Below are positions 35,701 through 47,781 of a DNA stretch of 64,000 bases, in pieces (positions within the stretch are counted from its first letter, which is position 1; every line of letters starts with the position of its first letter). A program made the translations under genes and the position numbers. The stretch is from Aplectana chamaeleonis (taxonomy: Eukaryota; Nematoda; Chromadorea; Rhabditida; Cosmocercidae), in NCBI GenBank assembly GCA_029168955.1, contig JAPDOI010001442.1, positions 1 through 64,000 of the forward strand. Reading direction: 5' to 3'. The notes beneath the pieces are model-generated. The model saw only the letters and a list, made by a program, of their open reading frames with translations. It did not search any database and was not told the origin of the DNA.

Positions 35701-38700
35701 AGTGCCGTGGAAAATAGTGCTGTAGGCGTTGTAGAGAATGCCGTGGAAAATAGTGATGTGCGCGCTGTAGAGAGTGCCGTGGATGATGGTGCTGTAGCCG
35801 CCGTAGAGAATGCCGTGGATGATGGTGCTGTAACCTTTGTAGAGAATGCCGTGGATGATGGTGCTGTAGCCGCTGTAGAGAATGCCGTGGATGATGGTGC
35901 TGTAGCCGCTGTAGAGAGTGCCGTGGATGATGGTGCTGTAGCCGCTGTAGAGAATGTCGTGGAAAATAGTGCTGTTGGCGCTGTAGAGAATGCCGTGGAT
36001 GATGGTGCTGTAGCCGCTGTAGAGAATGCCGTGGATGATGGTGCTGTAGCCGCCGTAGAGAATGCGGTGGATGATGGTGCTCTAACCTCTGCAGAGAATA
36101 CCGTGGATAATGATGCTGTAGCCGCTGTAGAGAGTGCCGTGGAAAATAGTGCTGTAGGCGCTGTAGAGAATGCCGTGGAAAATAGTGATGTGCGCGCTGT
36201 AGAGAGTGCCGTGGATGATGGTGCTGTAGCCGCTGTAGAGAATGCCGTGGATGATGGTGCTGTAGCCGCTGTAGAGAATGCCGTGGATGATGGTGCTGTA
36301 GCCGCTGTAGAGAATGCCGTGGATGATGGTGCTGTAGCCGCTGTAGAGAATGCCGTGGAAAATAGTGCTGTAGCCGCCGTAGGGAATGCCGTGGATGATG
36401 GTGCTCTAACCTCTGTAGAGAATACCGTGGATAATGATGCTGTAGCCGCTGTAGAGAATGACGTGGATGATGGGGCTGTATGCGCTGTGGAGAGTGCCGT
36501 GGATGATGGTGCTGTGGGCGCTGTAGAGAATGCCGTGGATGATGGTGCTGTAGCCGCTGTAGAGAGTGCCGTGGATGATGGTGCTGTAGCCGCTGTAGAG
36601 AATGCCGTGGATGATGGTGCTGTAGCCGCTGTAGGGAATGCCGTGGAAAATAGTGCTGTGGGCGCTTTAGAGTATGCCGTGGATGATGGTGCTGTGGGCG
36701 CTGTAGAGAATGCCGTGGATGATGGTGCTGTAGCCGCTGTAGAGAGTGCCGTGGAAAATAGTGCTGTAGGCGCTGTAGAGAATGCCGTGGATGATAGTGC
36801 TGTGGGCGCTGTAGAGAATGCCGTGGATGATGGTGCTGTACGCGCTGTAGAGAGTGCCGTGGATGATGGTGCTGTAGCCGCTGTAGAGAATGCCGTGGAT
36901 GATGGTGCTGTAGCCGCTGTAGGGAATGCCGTGGAAAATAGTGCTGTGGGCGCTTTAGAGAATGCCGTGGATGATGGTGCTGTGGGCGCTGTAGAGTATG
37001 CCGTGGATGATGGTGCTGTGGGCGCTGTAGAGAATGCCGTGGATGATGGTGCTGTAGCCGCTGTAGAGAGTGCCGTGGAAAGTAGTGATGTGCGCGCTGT
37101 AGAGAATGCCGTGGATGATGATGCTGTAGCCGCTGTAGAGAGTGCCGTGGAAAATAGTGCTGTTGGCGCTGTAGAGAGTGCCGTGGATGATGGTGCTGTA
37201 GCCGCTGTAGAGAATGCAGTGGATAATGCTGCTGTAGCCGCCGTAAAGAATGCCGTGGATGATGGTGCTGTAGCCGCTGTAGAGAATGCAGTGGATAATG
37301 CTGCTGTAGCCGCCGTAAAGAATGCCGTGGATGATGGTGCTGTAGCCGCTGTAGAGAATGCCGTGGAAAATAGTGCTGTAGCCGCCGTAGAGAATGCAGT
37401 GGATAATGCTGCTGTAGCCGCCGTAGAGAATGCGGTGGATGATGGTGCTCTAACCTCTGCAGAGAATACCGTGGATAATGATGCTGTAGCCGCTGTAGAG
37501 AGTGCCGTGGAAAATAGTGCTGTAGGCGCTGTAGAGAATGCCGTGGATGATAGTGCTGTGGGCGCTGTAGAGAATGCCGTGGATGATGGTGCTGTAGCCG
37601 CTGTAGAGAATGCCGTGGATGATGGTGCTGTAGCCGCTGTAGAGAGTGCCGTGGAAAATAGTGCTGTAGGCGCTGTAGAGAATGCCGTGGAAAATAGTGC
37701 TGTAGCCGCCGTAGAGAGTGCAGTGGATAACGCTGCTGTAGCCGCCGTAAAGAATGCCGTGGATGATGGTGCTGTAGCCGCTGTAGAGAATGCCGTGGAT
37801 GATGGTGCTGGAGCCGCTGTAGAGAATGCGGTGGATGATGCTGCTGTAGCCGCTGTAGAGAATGCCGTGGATGATGGTGCTGTAGCCGCTGTAGAGAATG
37901 CCGTGGATGATGGTGCTGTAGCCGCTGTAGAGAATGCGGTGGATGATGGTGCTGTAGGCGCTGTAGAGAATGCCGTGGATGATGGTGCTGTAGCCGCTGT
38001 AGAGAATGCCGTGGAAAATAATGCTGTAGGCGCTGTAGAGGATGCCGTGGAAAATAGTGCTGTAGCCGCTGTAGAGAATGCCGTGGATGATGGTGCTGTA
38101 GGCGCTGTAGAGAATGCCGTGGACAATGGTGTTGTAGCCGCCGTAGAGAAGGCCGTGGACAATGGTGCTGTAGCCGCCGTAGAGAAGGCCGTGGAAAATG
38201 GTGCTAAAGCCGCGGTAGAGAATGCCCTAGGTGATGGCGCTGTAGCCGCTGTAGAGAATGCCGTGGATACTGGTGCTGTCGCCGCTGTAGAGAGTGCCGT
38301 GGATGATGGTGCCGTAGCCGCTGTAGATAGTGCCGTGGATGATGGTGCTGTAGCCGCTGTAGAGAGTGCCGTGGATGATGGTGCTGTAGCCGCTGTAGAG
38401 AATGCCGTGGAAAATAGTGATGTGCGCGCTGTAGAGAGTGCCGTGGATGATGGTGCTGTGGGCGCTGTAGAGAATGCCGTAGATGATGGTGCTGTATGCG
38501 CTGTAGAGAGTGCCGTGGATGATGGTGCTGTAGCCGCTGTAGAGAGTGCCGTGGATGAGGGTGCTGTAGCTGCTGCAGAAAATGCCGTGGATGATGGTGC
38601 TGTAGCCGCTGTAGAGAGTGCCGTGGATGATGGTGCTGTAGCCGCTGTAGAGAATGCCGTGGATGATGGTGCTGTAGCCGCTGTAGAGAATGCCGTGGAA

Positions 38701-41700
38701 AATAGTGCTGTAGCCGCCGTAGAGAATGCAGTGGATAATGCTGCTGTAGCCGCCGTAAAGAATGCCGTGGATGATGGTGCTCTAACCTCTGTAGAGAATA
38801 CCGTGGATAATGATGCTGTAGCCGCTGTAGAGAGTGCCGTGGAAAATAGTGCTGTAGGCGCTGTAGAGAATGCCGTGGAAAATAGTGATGTGCGCGCTGT
38901 AGAGAGTGCCGTGGATGATGGTGCTGTAGCCGCTGTAGAGAATGCCGTGGATGATGGTGCTGTAGCCGCTGTAGAGAATGCCGTGGATGATGGTGCTGTA
39001 GCCGCTGTAGAGAATGCCGTGGAAAATAGTGCTGTAGCCGCCGTAGAGAGTGCAGTGGATAACGCTGCTGTAGCCGCCGTAAAGAATGCCGTGGATGATG
39101 GTGCTGTAGCCGCTGTAGAGAATGCCGTGGATGATGGTGCTGTAGCCGCTGTAGAGAATGCCGTGGAAAATAGTGCTGTAGCCGCCGTAGAGAATGCAGT
39201 GGATAATGCTGCTGTAGCCGCCGTAGAGAATGCGGTGGATGATGGTGCTCTAACCTCTGCAGAGAATACCGTGGATAATGATGCTGTAGCCGCTGTAGAG
39301 AGTGCCGTGGAAAATAGTGCTGTAGGCGCTGTAGAGAATGCCGTGGAAAATAGTGATGTGCGCGCTGTAGAGAGTGCCGTGGATGATGGTGCTGTAGCCG
39401 CTGTAGAGAATGCCGTGGATGATGGTGCTGTAGCCGCTGTAGAGAATGCCGTGGATGATGGTGCTGTAGCCGCTGTAGAGAATGCCGTGGATGATGGTGC
39501 TGTAGCCGCTGTAGAGAATGCCGTGGAAAATAGTGCTGTAGCCGCCGTAGAGAGTGCAGTGGATGATGGTGCTGTAGCCGCTGTAGAGAATGCCGTGGTT
39601 GATGGTGCTGTAGCCGCCGGAGAGAATGCCGTGGATGGTGGTGCTGTAGCCGCCGTAGAGAGTGCCCTGGATGATGGTGCTGTAGCCGCTGTAGAGAGTG
39701 GCGTGGAAAATAGTGCTGTAGCCGCTGTAGAGAATGCCGTGGATGATGGTGCTGTAGCCGCTGTAGAGAATGCCGTGGATGATGGTGCTGTAGCCGCTGT
39801 AGAGAATGTCGTGGAAAATAGTGCTGTTGGCGCTGTAGAGAATGCCGTGGATGATGGTGCTGTAGCCGCTGTAGAGAATGCCGTGGATGATGGTGCTGTA
39901 GCCACCGTAGAGAATGCGGTGGATGATGGTGCTGTAGCCGCTGTAGAGAATGCCGTGGATGATGGTGCTGTAGCCGCTGTAGAGAATGCCGTGGATGATG
40001 GTGCTGTAGCCGCCGTAGAGAATGCAGTGGATAAAGCTGCTGTAGCCGCCGTAGAGAATGCGGTGGATGATGGTGCTCTAACCTCTGCAGAGAATGCCGT
40101 GGATGATGGTGCTGTAGCCGCTGTAGAGAATGCCGTGGATGATGGTGCTGTAGCCGCTGTAGAGAATGCCGTGGAAAATAGTGCTGTAGCCGCCGTAGAG
40201 AATGCAGTGGATGATGGTGCTGTATGCGCTGTAGAGAATGCCGTGGATGATGGTGCTGTAGCCGCTGTAGAGAATGCCGTGGATGATGGTGCTGTAGCCG
40301 CTGTAGAGAGTGCCGTGGAAAATAGTGCTGTACGCGCTGTAGAGAATGCCGTGGAAAATAGTGATGTGCGCGCTGTAGAGAGTGCCGTGGATGATGGTGC
40401 TGTAGCCGCCGTAGAGAATGCAGTGGATAAAGCTGCTGTAGCCGCCGTAGAGAATGCGGTGGATGATGGTGCTGTACGCGCTGTAGAGAGTGCCGTGGAT
40501 GATGGTGCTGTAGCCGCTGTAGAGAGTGCCGTGGATAATGCTGTTGTAGCCGCCGTAGAGAATGCGGTGGATGATGGTGCTGTAGCCGCTGTAGAGAGTG
40601 CCGTGGATGATGGTGCTCTAACCTCTGCAGAGAATACCGTGGATAATGATGCTGTAGCCGCTGTAGAGAGTGCCGTGGAAAATAGTGCTGTAGGCGCTGT
40701 AGAGAATGCCGTGGATGATAGTGCCGTAGGCGCTGTAGAGAGTGCCGTGGATGATGGTGCTGTAGCCGCTGTAGAGAATGCAGTGGATAATGCTGCTGTA
40801 GCCGCCGTAAAGAATGACGTGGATGATGGTGCTGTATGCGCTATGGAGAGGGGCGTGGATGATGGTGCTGGAGCTGCTGTAGAGAATGCCGTGGATACTG
40901 GCGCTGTAGCCGCTGTAGAGAATGCCGTGGATACTGGTGCTGTAGCCGCTGTATAGAATGCCGTGGATACTGGTGCTGTAGCCGCTGTAGAGAGTGCCGT
41001 GGATGATGGTGCTGTAGCCGCTGTGGAGAGTGCCGTGGATGATGGTGCTGTAGCCGCTGTAGAGAATGCCGTGGAAAATAATGCTGTAGGCGCTGTAGAG
41101 AATGCCGTGGATGATGGTGCTGTAGCCGCTGTAGAGAATGCCGTGGAAAATAGTGCTGTAGGCGCTGTAGAGAATGCCGTGGATGATGGTGCTGTGGGCG
41201 CTGTAGAGAATGCCGTGGATGATGGTGCTGTAGCCGCTGTAGAGAGTGCCGTGGAAAATAGTGATGTGCGCGCTGTAGAGAGTGCCGTGGATGATGGTGC
41301 TGTAGCCGCTGTAGAGAATGCAGTGGATAATGCTGCTGTAGCCGCCGTAAAGAATGCCGTGGATGATGGTGCTGTAGCCGCTGTAGAGAATGCGGTGGAT
41401 GAGGGGGCTGTAGGTGCTGTAGAGAATGCCGTGGATGATGGTGCTGTAGCCGCTGTAGAGAATGCCGTGGATGATGGTGCTGTAGCCGCTGTAGAGAATG
41501 CCGTGGATGATGGTGCTGTAGCCGCTGTAGAGAATGCCGTGGATGATGGTGCTGTAGCCGCTGTAGAGAATGCCGTGGATGATGGTGCTGTAGCCGCTGT
41601 AGAGAATGCCGTGGATGATGGTGCTGTAGCCGCTGTAGAGAATGCCGTGGAAAATAGTGCTGTAGGCGGTGTAGAGAATGCCGTGGATGATGGTGCTGTA

Positions 41701-44700
41701 GCCGCTGTAGAGAATGCCGTGGATGATGGTGCTGTGGGCGCTGTAGAGAATGCCGTGGATGATGGTGCTGTGGGCGCTGTAGAGTATGCCGTGGATGATG
41801 ATGCTGTACGCGCTGTAGAGAGTGCCGTGGAAAATAGTGCTGTAGCCGCTGTAGAGAGTGCCGTGGATGATGGTGCTGTAGCCGCTGTGGAGAGTGCCGT
41901 GGATGATGGTGCTGTTGCCGCTGTAGAGAGTGCCGTGGATAATGATGCTGTAGCCGCTGTAGAGAATACCGTGGATAATGACGCTGTAGCCGCTGTAGAG
42001 AGTGGCGTGGAAAATAGTGCAGTAGGCGCTGTAGAGAGTGCCGTGGTAAATAGTGCTGTTGGCGCTGTAGAAAATGCCGTGGATGATGGTGCTGTAGCCG
42101 CTGTAGAGAGTGCCGTGGATGATGGTGCTGTAGCCGCTGTAGAGAATGCCGTGGATGATGGTGCTGTAGCCGCTGTAGAGAATGCCGTGGATGATGGTGC
42201 TGTAGCCGCTGTAGAGAGTGCCGTGGATGATGGTGCTGTAGCCGCTGTAGAGAATGCCGTGGATGATGGTGCTGTAGCCGCTGTAGAGAATGCCGTGGAA
42301 AATAGTGCTGTAGCCGCCGTAGAGAATGCAGTGGATAATGCTGCTGTAGCCGCCGTAGAGAATGCAGTGGATAATGCTGCTGTAGCCGCTGTAGAGAATG
42401 CCGTGGATGATGATGCTGTAGCCGCTGTAGAGAGTGCCGTGGAAAATAGTGCTGTTGGCGCTGTAGAAAATGCCGTGGATGATGGTGCTGTAGCCGCTGT
42501 AGAGAGTGCCGTGGATGATGGTGCTGTAGCCGCTGTAGAGAATGCCGTGGATGATGGTGCTGTAGCCGCTGTAGAGAGTGCCGTGGAAAGTAGTGATGTG
42601 CGCGCTGTAGAGAATGCCGTGGATGATGATGCTGTAGCCGCTGTAGAGAGTGCCGTGGAAAATAGTGCTGTTGGCGCTGTAGAGAATGCCGTGGAAAATA
42701 GTGCTGCTGTAGCGGTTGTAGAGAATGCCGTGGATGATGGTGCTGTAACCTCTGTAGAGAATGGCGTGGATGATGGTGCTGTAGCCGCTGTAGAGAATGC
42801 CGTGGAAAATAGTGCTGTAGCCGCCGTAGAGAATGCAGTGGATAATGCTGCTGTAGCCGCCGTAGAGAATGCGGTGGATGATGGTGCTCTAACCTCTGCA
42901 GAGAGTGCCTTGGATGATGATGCTGTAGCCGCTGTAGAGAGTGCCGTGGATGATGGTGCTGTAGCCGCTGTAGAGAGTGCCGTGGAAAATAGTGCTGTAT
43001 GCGCTGTAGAGAATGCCGTGGATGATAGTGCTGTAGGCGCTGTAGAGAATGCCGTGGATGATAGTGCCGTAGGCGCTGTAGCGAATGCCGTGGATAAAGC
43101 TGCTGTAGCCGCTGTAGAAAGTGCCGTGGAAAATAGTGCTGTAGGCGCTGTAGAGAATGCCGTGGAAAATAGTGATGTGCGCGCTGTAGATAGTGCCGTG
43201 GATGATGGTGCTGTAGCCGCTGTAGAGAGTGCCGTGGAAAATAGTGCTGTATGCGCTGTAGAGAATGCCGTGGATGATAGTGCTGTAGGCGCTGTAGAGT
43301 GTGCGGAGGATGATGGTGCTGAAACCGCTGTAGAGAATGCCGTGGATAATGCTGCTGTAGCCGCCGTAGAGAATGCCGTGGATAATGCTGCTGTAGCCGC
43401 TGTAGAGAATGCCGTGGATAATGGTGTTGTAGCCGCTGTAGAGTATGCCGTGGATGATGGTGCTGTAGCCGCTGTATAGAATGCCGTGGAAATTAGTGCT
43501 GTGGCCGCTGTAGAGAGTGCCGTGGATAATGGTGCTGTAGGCGCTGTAGAGAGTGCCGTGGAAAATGGTGCTGAAGACGCGGTAGAGAATGCCGTGGATA
43601 ATGCTGCTGTAGCCGCTGTAGAGAGTGCCGTGGATGATGATGCTGTAGCCGCTGTAGAGAGTGCCGTGGAAAATAGTGCTGTAGGCGCTGTAGAGAGTGC
43701 CGTGGATGATGGTGCTGTAGCCGCTGTAGAGAGTGCCGTGGATGATGGTGCTGTAGCCGCTGTAGAGAGTGCCGTGGATGATGGTGCTGTAGCCGCTGTA
43801 GAGAGTGCCGTGGATGATGGTGCTGTAGCCGCTGTAGAGAATGCCGTGGATGATGGTGCTGTAGCCGCTGTAGGGAATGCCGTGGAAAATAGTGCTGTGG
43901 GCGTTGTAGAGAATGCCGTAGATGATGGTGCTGTACGCGCTGTAGAGAGTGCCGTGGATAATAGTGCTGTAGCCGCTGTAGAGAATGCCGTGGATGATGG
44001 TGCTGTAGCCGCTGTAGAGAATGCCGTGGATGATGGTGCTGTAGCCGCTGTAGAGAATGCCGTGGATGATGGTGCTGTAGCCGCTGTAGAGAATGCCGTG
44101 GATGATGGTGCTGTAGCCGCTGTAGAGAATGCCGTGGATGATGGTGCTGTAGCCGCTGTAGGGAATGACGTGGAAAATAGTGCTATGGGCGCTGTAGAGA
44201 ATGCCGTGGATGATAGTGCCGTAGGCGCTGTAGAGAATGCCGTGGATGATAGTGCCGTAGGCGCTGTAGAGAATACCGTGGATAACGACGCTGTAGCCGC
44301 TGTAGAGAGTGGCGTGGAAAATAGTGCTGTAGGCGCTGTAGAGAATGCCGTGGAAAATAGTGATGTGCGCGCTGTAGAGAATACCGTGGATAATGACGCT
44401 GTAGCCGCTGTAGAGAGTGCCGTGGATGATGGTGCTGTAGCCGCTGCAGAGAATGCCGTGGATGATGGTGCTGTAGCCGCTGTAGAGAGTGCCGTGGAAA
44501 ATAGTGCTGTAGGCGCTGTAGAGAATGCCGTGGATGATAGTGCTGTGGGCGCTGTAGAGAATGCCGTGGATAATGCTGCTGTGGGAGCTGTAGAGAATGC
44601 CGGGGATGATGGTGCTGTAGCCGCTGTAGAGAATGCCGTGGAAAATGGTGCTGTAGCCGCTGTAGAGAATGCCGTGGATGATGGTGCTGTAGCCGCTGTA

Positions 44701-47700
44701 GAGAATGTCGTGGATGATGGTGCTGTATGCGCTGTGGAGAGTGCGGTGGATGATGGTGCTGTAGCCGCTGTAGAGAATGCCGTGGATGATGGTGCTGTAG
44801 CCGCTGTAGAGAATGCCGTGGAAAATAGTGCTGTGGGCGCTGTAGAGAATGCCGTGGATGATGGTGCTGTAGCCGCTGTAGAGAATGCCGTGGATGATGG
44901 TGCTGTAGCCGCTGTAGAGAATGCCGTGGAAAATAGTGCTGTAGCCGCTGTAGAGAGTGCTGTGGATGATGGTGCTGTAGCCGCTGTAGAGAATGCCGTG
45001 GATGATGGTGCTGTAGCCGCTGTAGACAATGCCGTGGAAAATAGTGCTGTAGCCGCCGTAGAGAATGCAGTGGAAAATAGTGCTGTAGGCGCTGTAGAGA
45101 ATGCCGTGGATGATGGTGCTGTAGCCGCTGTAGAGAATGTCGTGGAAAATAGTGCTGTTGGCGCTGTAGAGAATGCCGTGGATGATGGTGCTGTAGCCGC
45201 TGTAGAGAATGCCGTGGAAAATAGTGCTGTAGCCGCCGTAGAGAATGCAGTGGATAAAGCTGCTGTAGCCGCCGTAGAGAATGCGGTGGATGATGGTGCT
45301 CTAACCTCTGCAGAGAATACCGTGGATAAAGATGCTGTAGCCGCTGTAGAGAGTGCCGTGGAAAATAGTGCTGTAGGCGCTGTAGAGAATGCCGTGGATG
45401 ATAGTGCTGTAGGCGCTGTAGAGAATGCCGTGGATAATGCTGCTGTAGCCGCCGTAGAGAATGCCGTGGATGATGGTGCTCTAACCTCTGTAGAGAATAC
45501 CGTGGATAATGATGCTGTAGCCGCTGTAGAGAGTGCCGTGGAAAATAGTGCTGTAGGCGCTGTAGAGAATGCCGTGGAAAATAGTGATGTGCGCGCTGTA
45601 GAGAGTGCCGTGGATGATGGTGCTGTGGGCGCTGTAGAGAATGCCGTGGATGATGGTGCTGTAGCCGCTGTAGAGAGTGCCGTGGAAAATAGTGCTGTAG
45701 GCGCTGTAGAGAATGCCGTGGATGATAGTGCTGTGGGCGCTGTAGAGAATGCCGTGGATGATGGTGCTGTACGCGCTGTAGAGAGTGCCGTGGATGATGG
45801 TGCTGTAGCCGCTGTAGAGAATGCCGTGGATGATGGTGCTGTAGCCGCTGTAGAGAATGCCGTGGAAAATAGTGCTGTGGGCGCTGTAGAGAATGCCGTG
45901 GATGATGGTGCTGTGGGCGCTGTAGAGTATGCCGTGGATGATGGTGCTGTAGCCGCTGCAGAGAATGCCGTGGATGATGGTGCTGTAGCCGCTGTAGAGA
46001 GTGCCTTGGAAAATAGTGCTGTGGGCGTTGTAGAGAATGCCGTGGATAATGCTGCTGTAGCCGCCGTAGAGAATGACGTGGATGATGGTGCTGTATGCGC
46101 TGTGGAGAGTGCCGTGGATGATGGTGCTGTAGCCGCTGTAGAGAATGCCGTGGAAAATAATGCTGTAGGCGCTGTAGAGGATGCCGTGGAAAATAGTGCT
46201 GTAGCCGCTGTAGAGAATGCCGTGGATAATGCTGCTGTAGCCGCTGTAGAGAATGCCGTGGAAAACAGTGCTGTTGGCGCTGTAGAGAATGCCGTGGATG
46301 ATGGTGCTGTAGCCGCTGTAGAGAATGTCGTGAAAAATAGTGCTGTAGCCGCCGTAGAGAATGCAGTGGATAAACCTTCTGTAGCCGCCGTAGAGAATGC
46401 GGTGGATGATGGTGCTCTAACCTCTGCAGAGAATACCGTGGATAAAGATGCTGTTGCCGCTGTAGAGAGTGCCGTGGAAAATAGTGCTGTAGGCGCTGTA
46501 GAGAATGCCGTGGATGATAGTGCCGTAGGCGCTGTAGAGAATGCCGTGGATAACGCTGCTGTAGCCGCCGTAGAGAATGCCGTGGATGATGGTGCTCTAA
46601 ACTCTGTTGAGAATACCGTGGATAATGACGCTGTAGCCGCTGTAGAGAGTGCCGTGGAAAATAGTGATGTGCGCGCTGTAGAGAGTGCCGTGGATGATGG
46701 TGCTGTGGGCGCTGTAGAGAATGCCGTGGATGATGGTGCTGTAGCCGCTGTAGAGAGTGCCGTGGAAAATAGTGCTGTAGGCGCTGTAGAGAATGCCGTG
46801 GATGATAGTGCTGTGGGCGCTGTAGAGAATGCCGTGGATGATGGTGCTGTACGCGCTGTAGAGAGTGCCGTGGATGATGGTGCTGTAGCCGCTGTAGAGA
46901 ATGCCGTGGAAAATAGTGCTGTGGGCGCTTTAGAGAATGCCGTGGATGATGGTGCTGTGGGCGCTGTAGAGTATGCCGTGGATGATGGTGCTGTAGCCGC
47001 TGCAGAGAATGCCGTGGATGATGGTGCTGTAGCCGCTGTAGGGAGTGCCGTGGAAAATAGTGCTGTGGGCGTTGTAGAGAATGCCGTGGATGATGTTGCT
47101 GTGGGCGCTGTAGAGAATGCCGTGGATGATAGTGCCGTAGGCGCTGTAGAGAGTGCCGTGGATGATGGTGCTGTAGCCGCTGTAGAGAATGCAGTGGATA
47201 ATGCTGCTGTAGCCGCCGTAAAGAATGCCGTGGATGATGGTGCTGTAGCCGCTGTAGAGAATGCCGTGGATGATGGTGCTGTAGCCGCTGTAGAGAATGC
47301 CGTGGAAAATAGTGCTGTAGCCGCCGTAGAGAATGCCGTGGAAAATGCTGATGTAGCCGCCGTAGAGAATGCCGTGGAAAATAGTGCTGTAGCCGCCGTA
47401 GAGAATGCCGTGGAAAATGCTGATGTAGCCGCCGTAGGGAATGCCGTGGATGATGGTGCTGTAGCCGCTGTAGAGAATGCAGTGGATAATGCTGCTGTAG
47501 GCGCTGTAGAGAATGCCGTAGATGATGGTGCTGTATGCGCTGTAGAGAGTGCCGTGGATGATGGTGCTGTAGCCGCTGTAGAGAGTGCCGTGGAAAATAG
47601 TGCTGTAGGCGCTGTAGAGAATGCCGTGGAAAATAGTGATGTGCGCGCTGTAGAGAGTGCCGTGGATGATGGTGCTGTGGGCGCTGTAGAGAGTGCCGTG

Positions 47701-47747
47701 GAAAATAGTGCTGTAGGCGCTGTAGAGAATGCCGTGGATAATGCTGA
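26792..47747. repeat. 36-bp tandem array, about 580 copies
   Basis: The unit is 12 codons. In the plus frame it reads A-V-D-D-G-A-V-A-A-V-E-N. Common variants replace D-D-G with E-N-S, D-N-A, D-D-S or D-K-A, the third last A-A with G-A, R-A or C-A, and the final N with S. Copies are very similar and almost all exactly 36 bp. Three frame-changing length differences lie in the first 1.4 kb (two identical 10-bp losses near 27134 and 27700, one added base near 28129). After that only three-base changes are seen (near 30160 and 42700). Multi-unit cassettes recur along the array, a sign of unequal exchange. It is best read as satellite DNA; coding possibilities are given in separate entries. Confidence 0.95.
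27726..45029 (-). other. Minus-strand Ser/Thr/Ala/Pro-rich open frame, mucin-like composition
   Basis: The frame is open for 5,767 codons from a TTG at 45029 and seems to remain open further upstream, to about 47770. The 12-residue unit is S-T-A-A-T-A-P-S-S-T-A-F; half of its residues are Ser or Thr, with one Pro, as in O-glycosylated mucin repeats. Near 28129 one extra base shifts it to a frame reading I-L-Y-S-G-Y-S-T-I-I-H-G until a stop at 27726. No ATG, signal peptide, cysteine-rich end or splice sites are seen at either edge. It could be the repeat exon of a giant mucin-like gene or, more likely, an accident of a stop-free unit. Confidence 0.25.
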
Positions 47748-47781
47748 TGATACAGCACGGATGATTCAAGAAGAGGATTGA
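28144..47781 (+). other. Plus-strand long open frame in the 36-bp array, two TAG breaks
   Basis: One frame runs 6,546 codons with stops only at 40954-40956 and 43477-43479 (both GAG changed to TAG), then TGA at 47779-47781 just inside the 308-bp satellite. It would encode an acidic Ala/Val/Asp/Glu/Asn repeat with no domain, signal peptide or cysteine pattern. The first codon is GTG, and the first in-frame ATG I see is at 40843. In the unit only one codon (GAG) is a single base from a stop, so the open state is expected by chance. I do not think it is a gene. Confidence 0.25.

Noticed and set aside
28144..40956. A real 4,270-residue acidic repeat protein on the plus strand
   Set aside because: It starts at GTG, lacks an early ATG, is followed by in-frame TAGs, and its unit has almost no codon that can become a stop, so openness is expected without selection.
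44183..47758. Minus-strand His/Arg/Gln/Pro-rich 1,191-codon frame as a gene
   Set aside because: It is the third minus frame of the same 36-bp unit and ends within the array; nothing supports it above the other frames.
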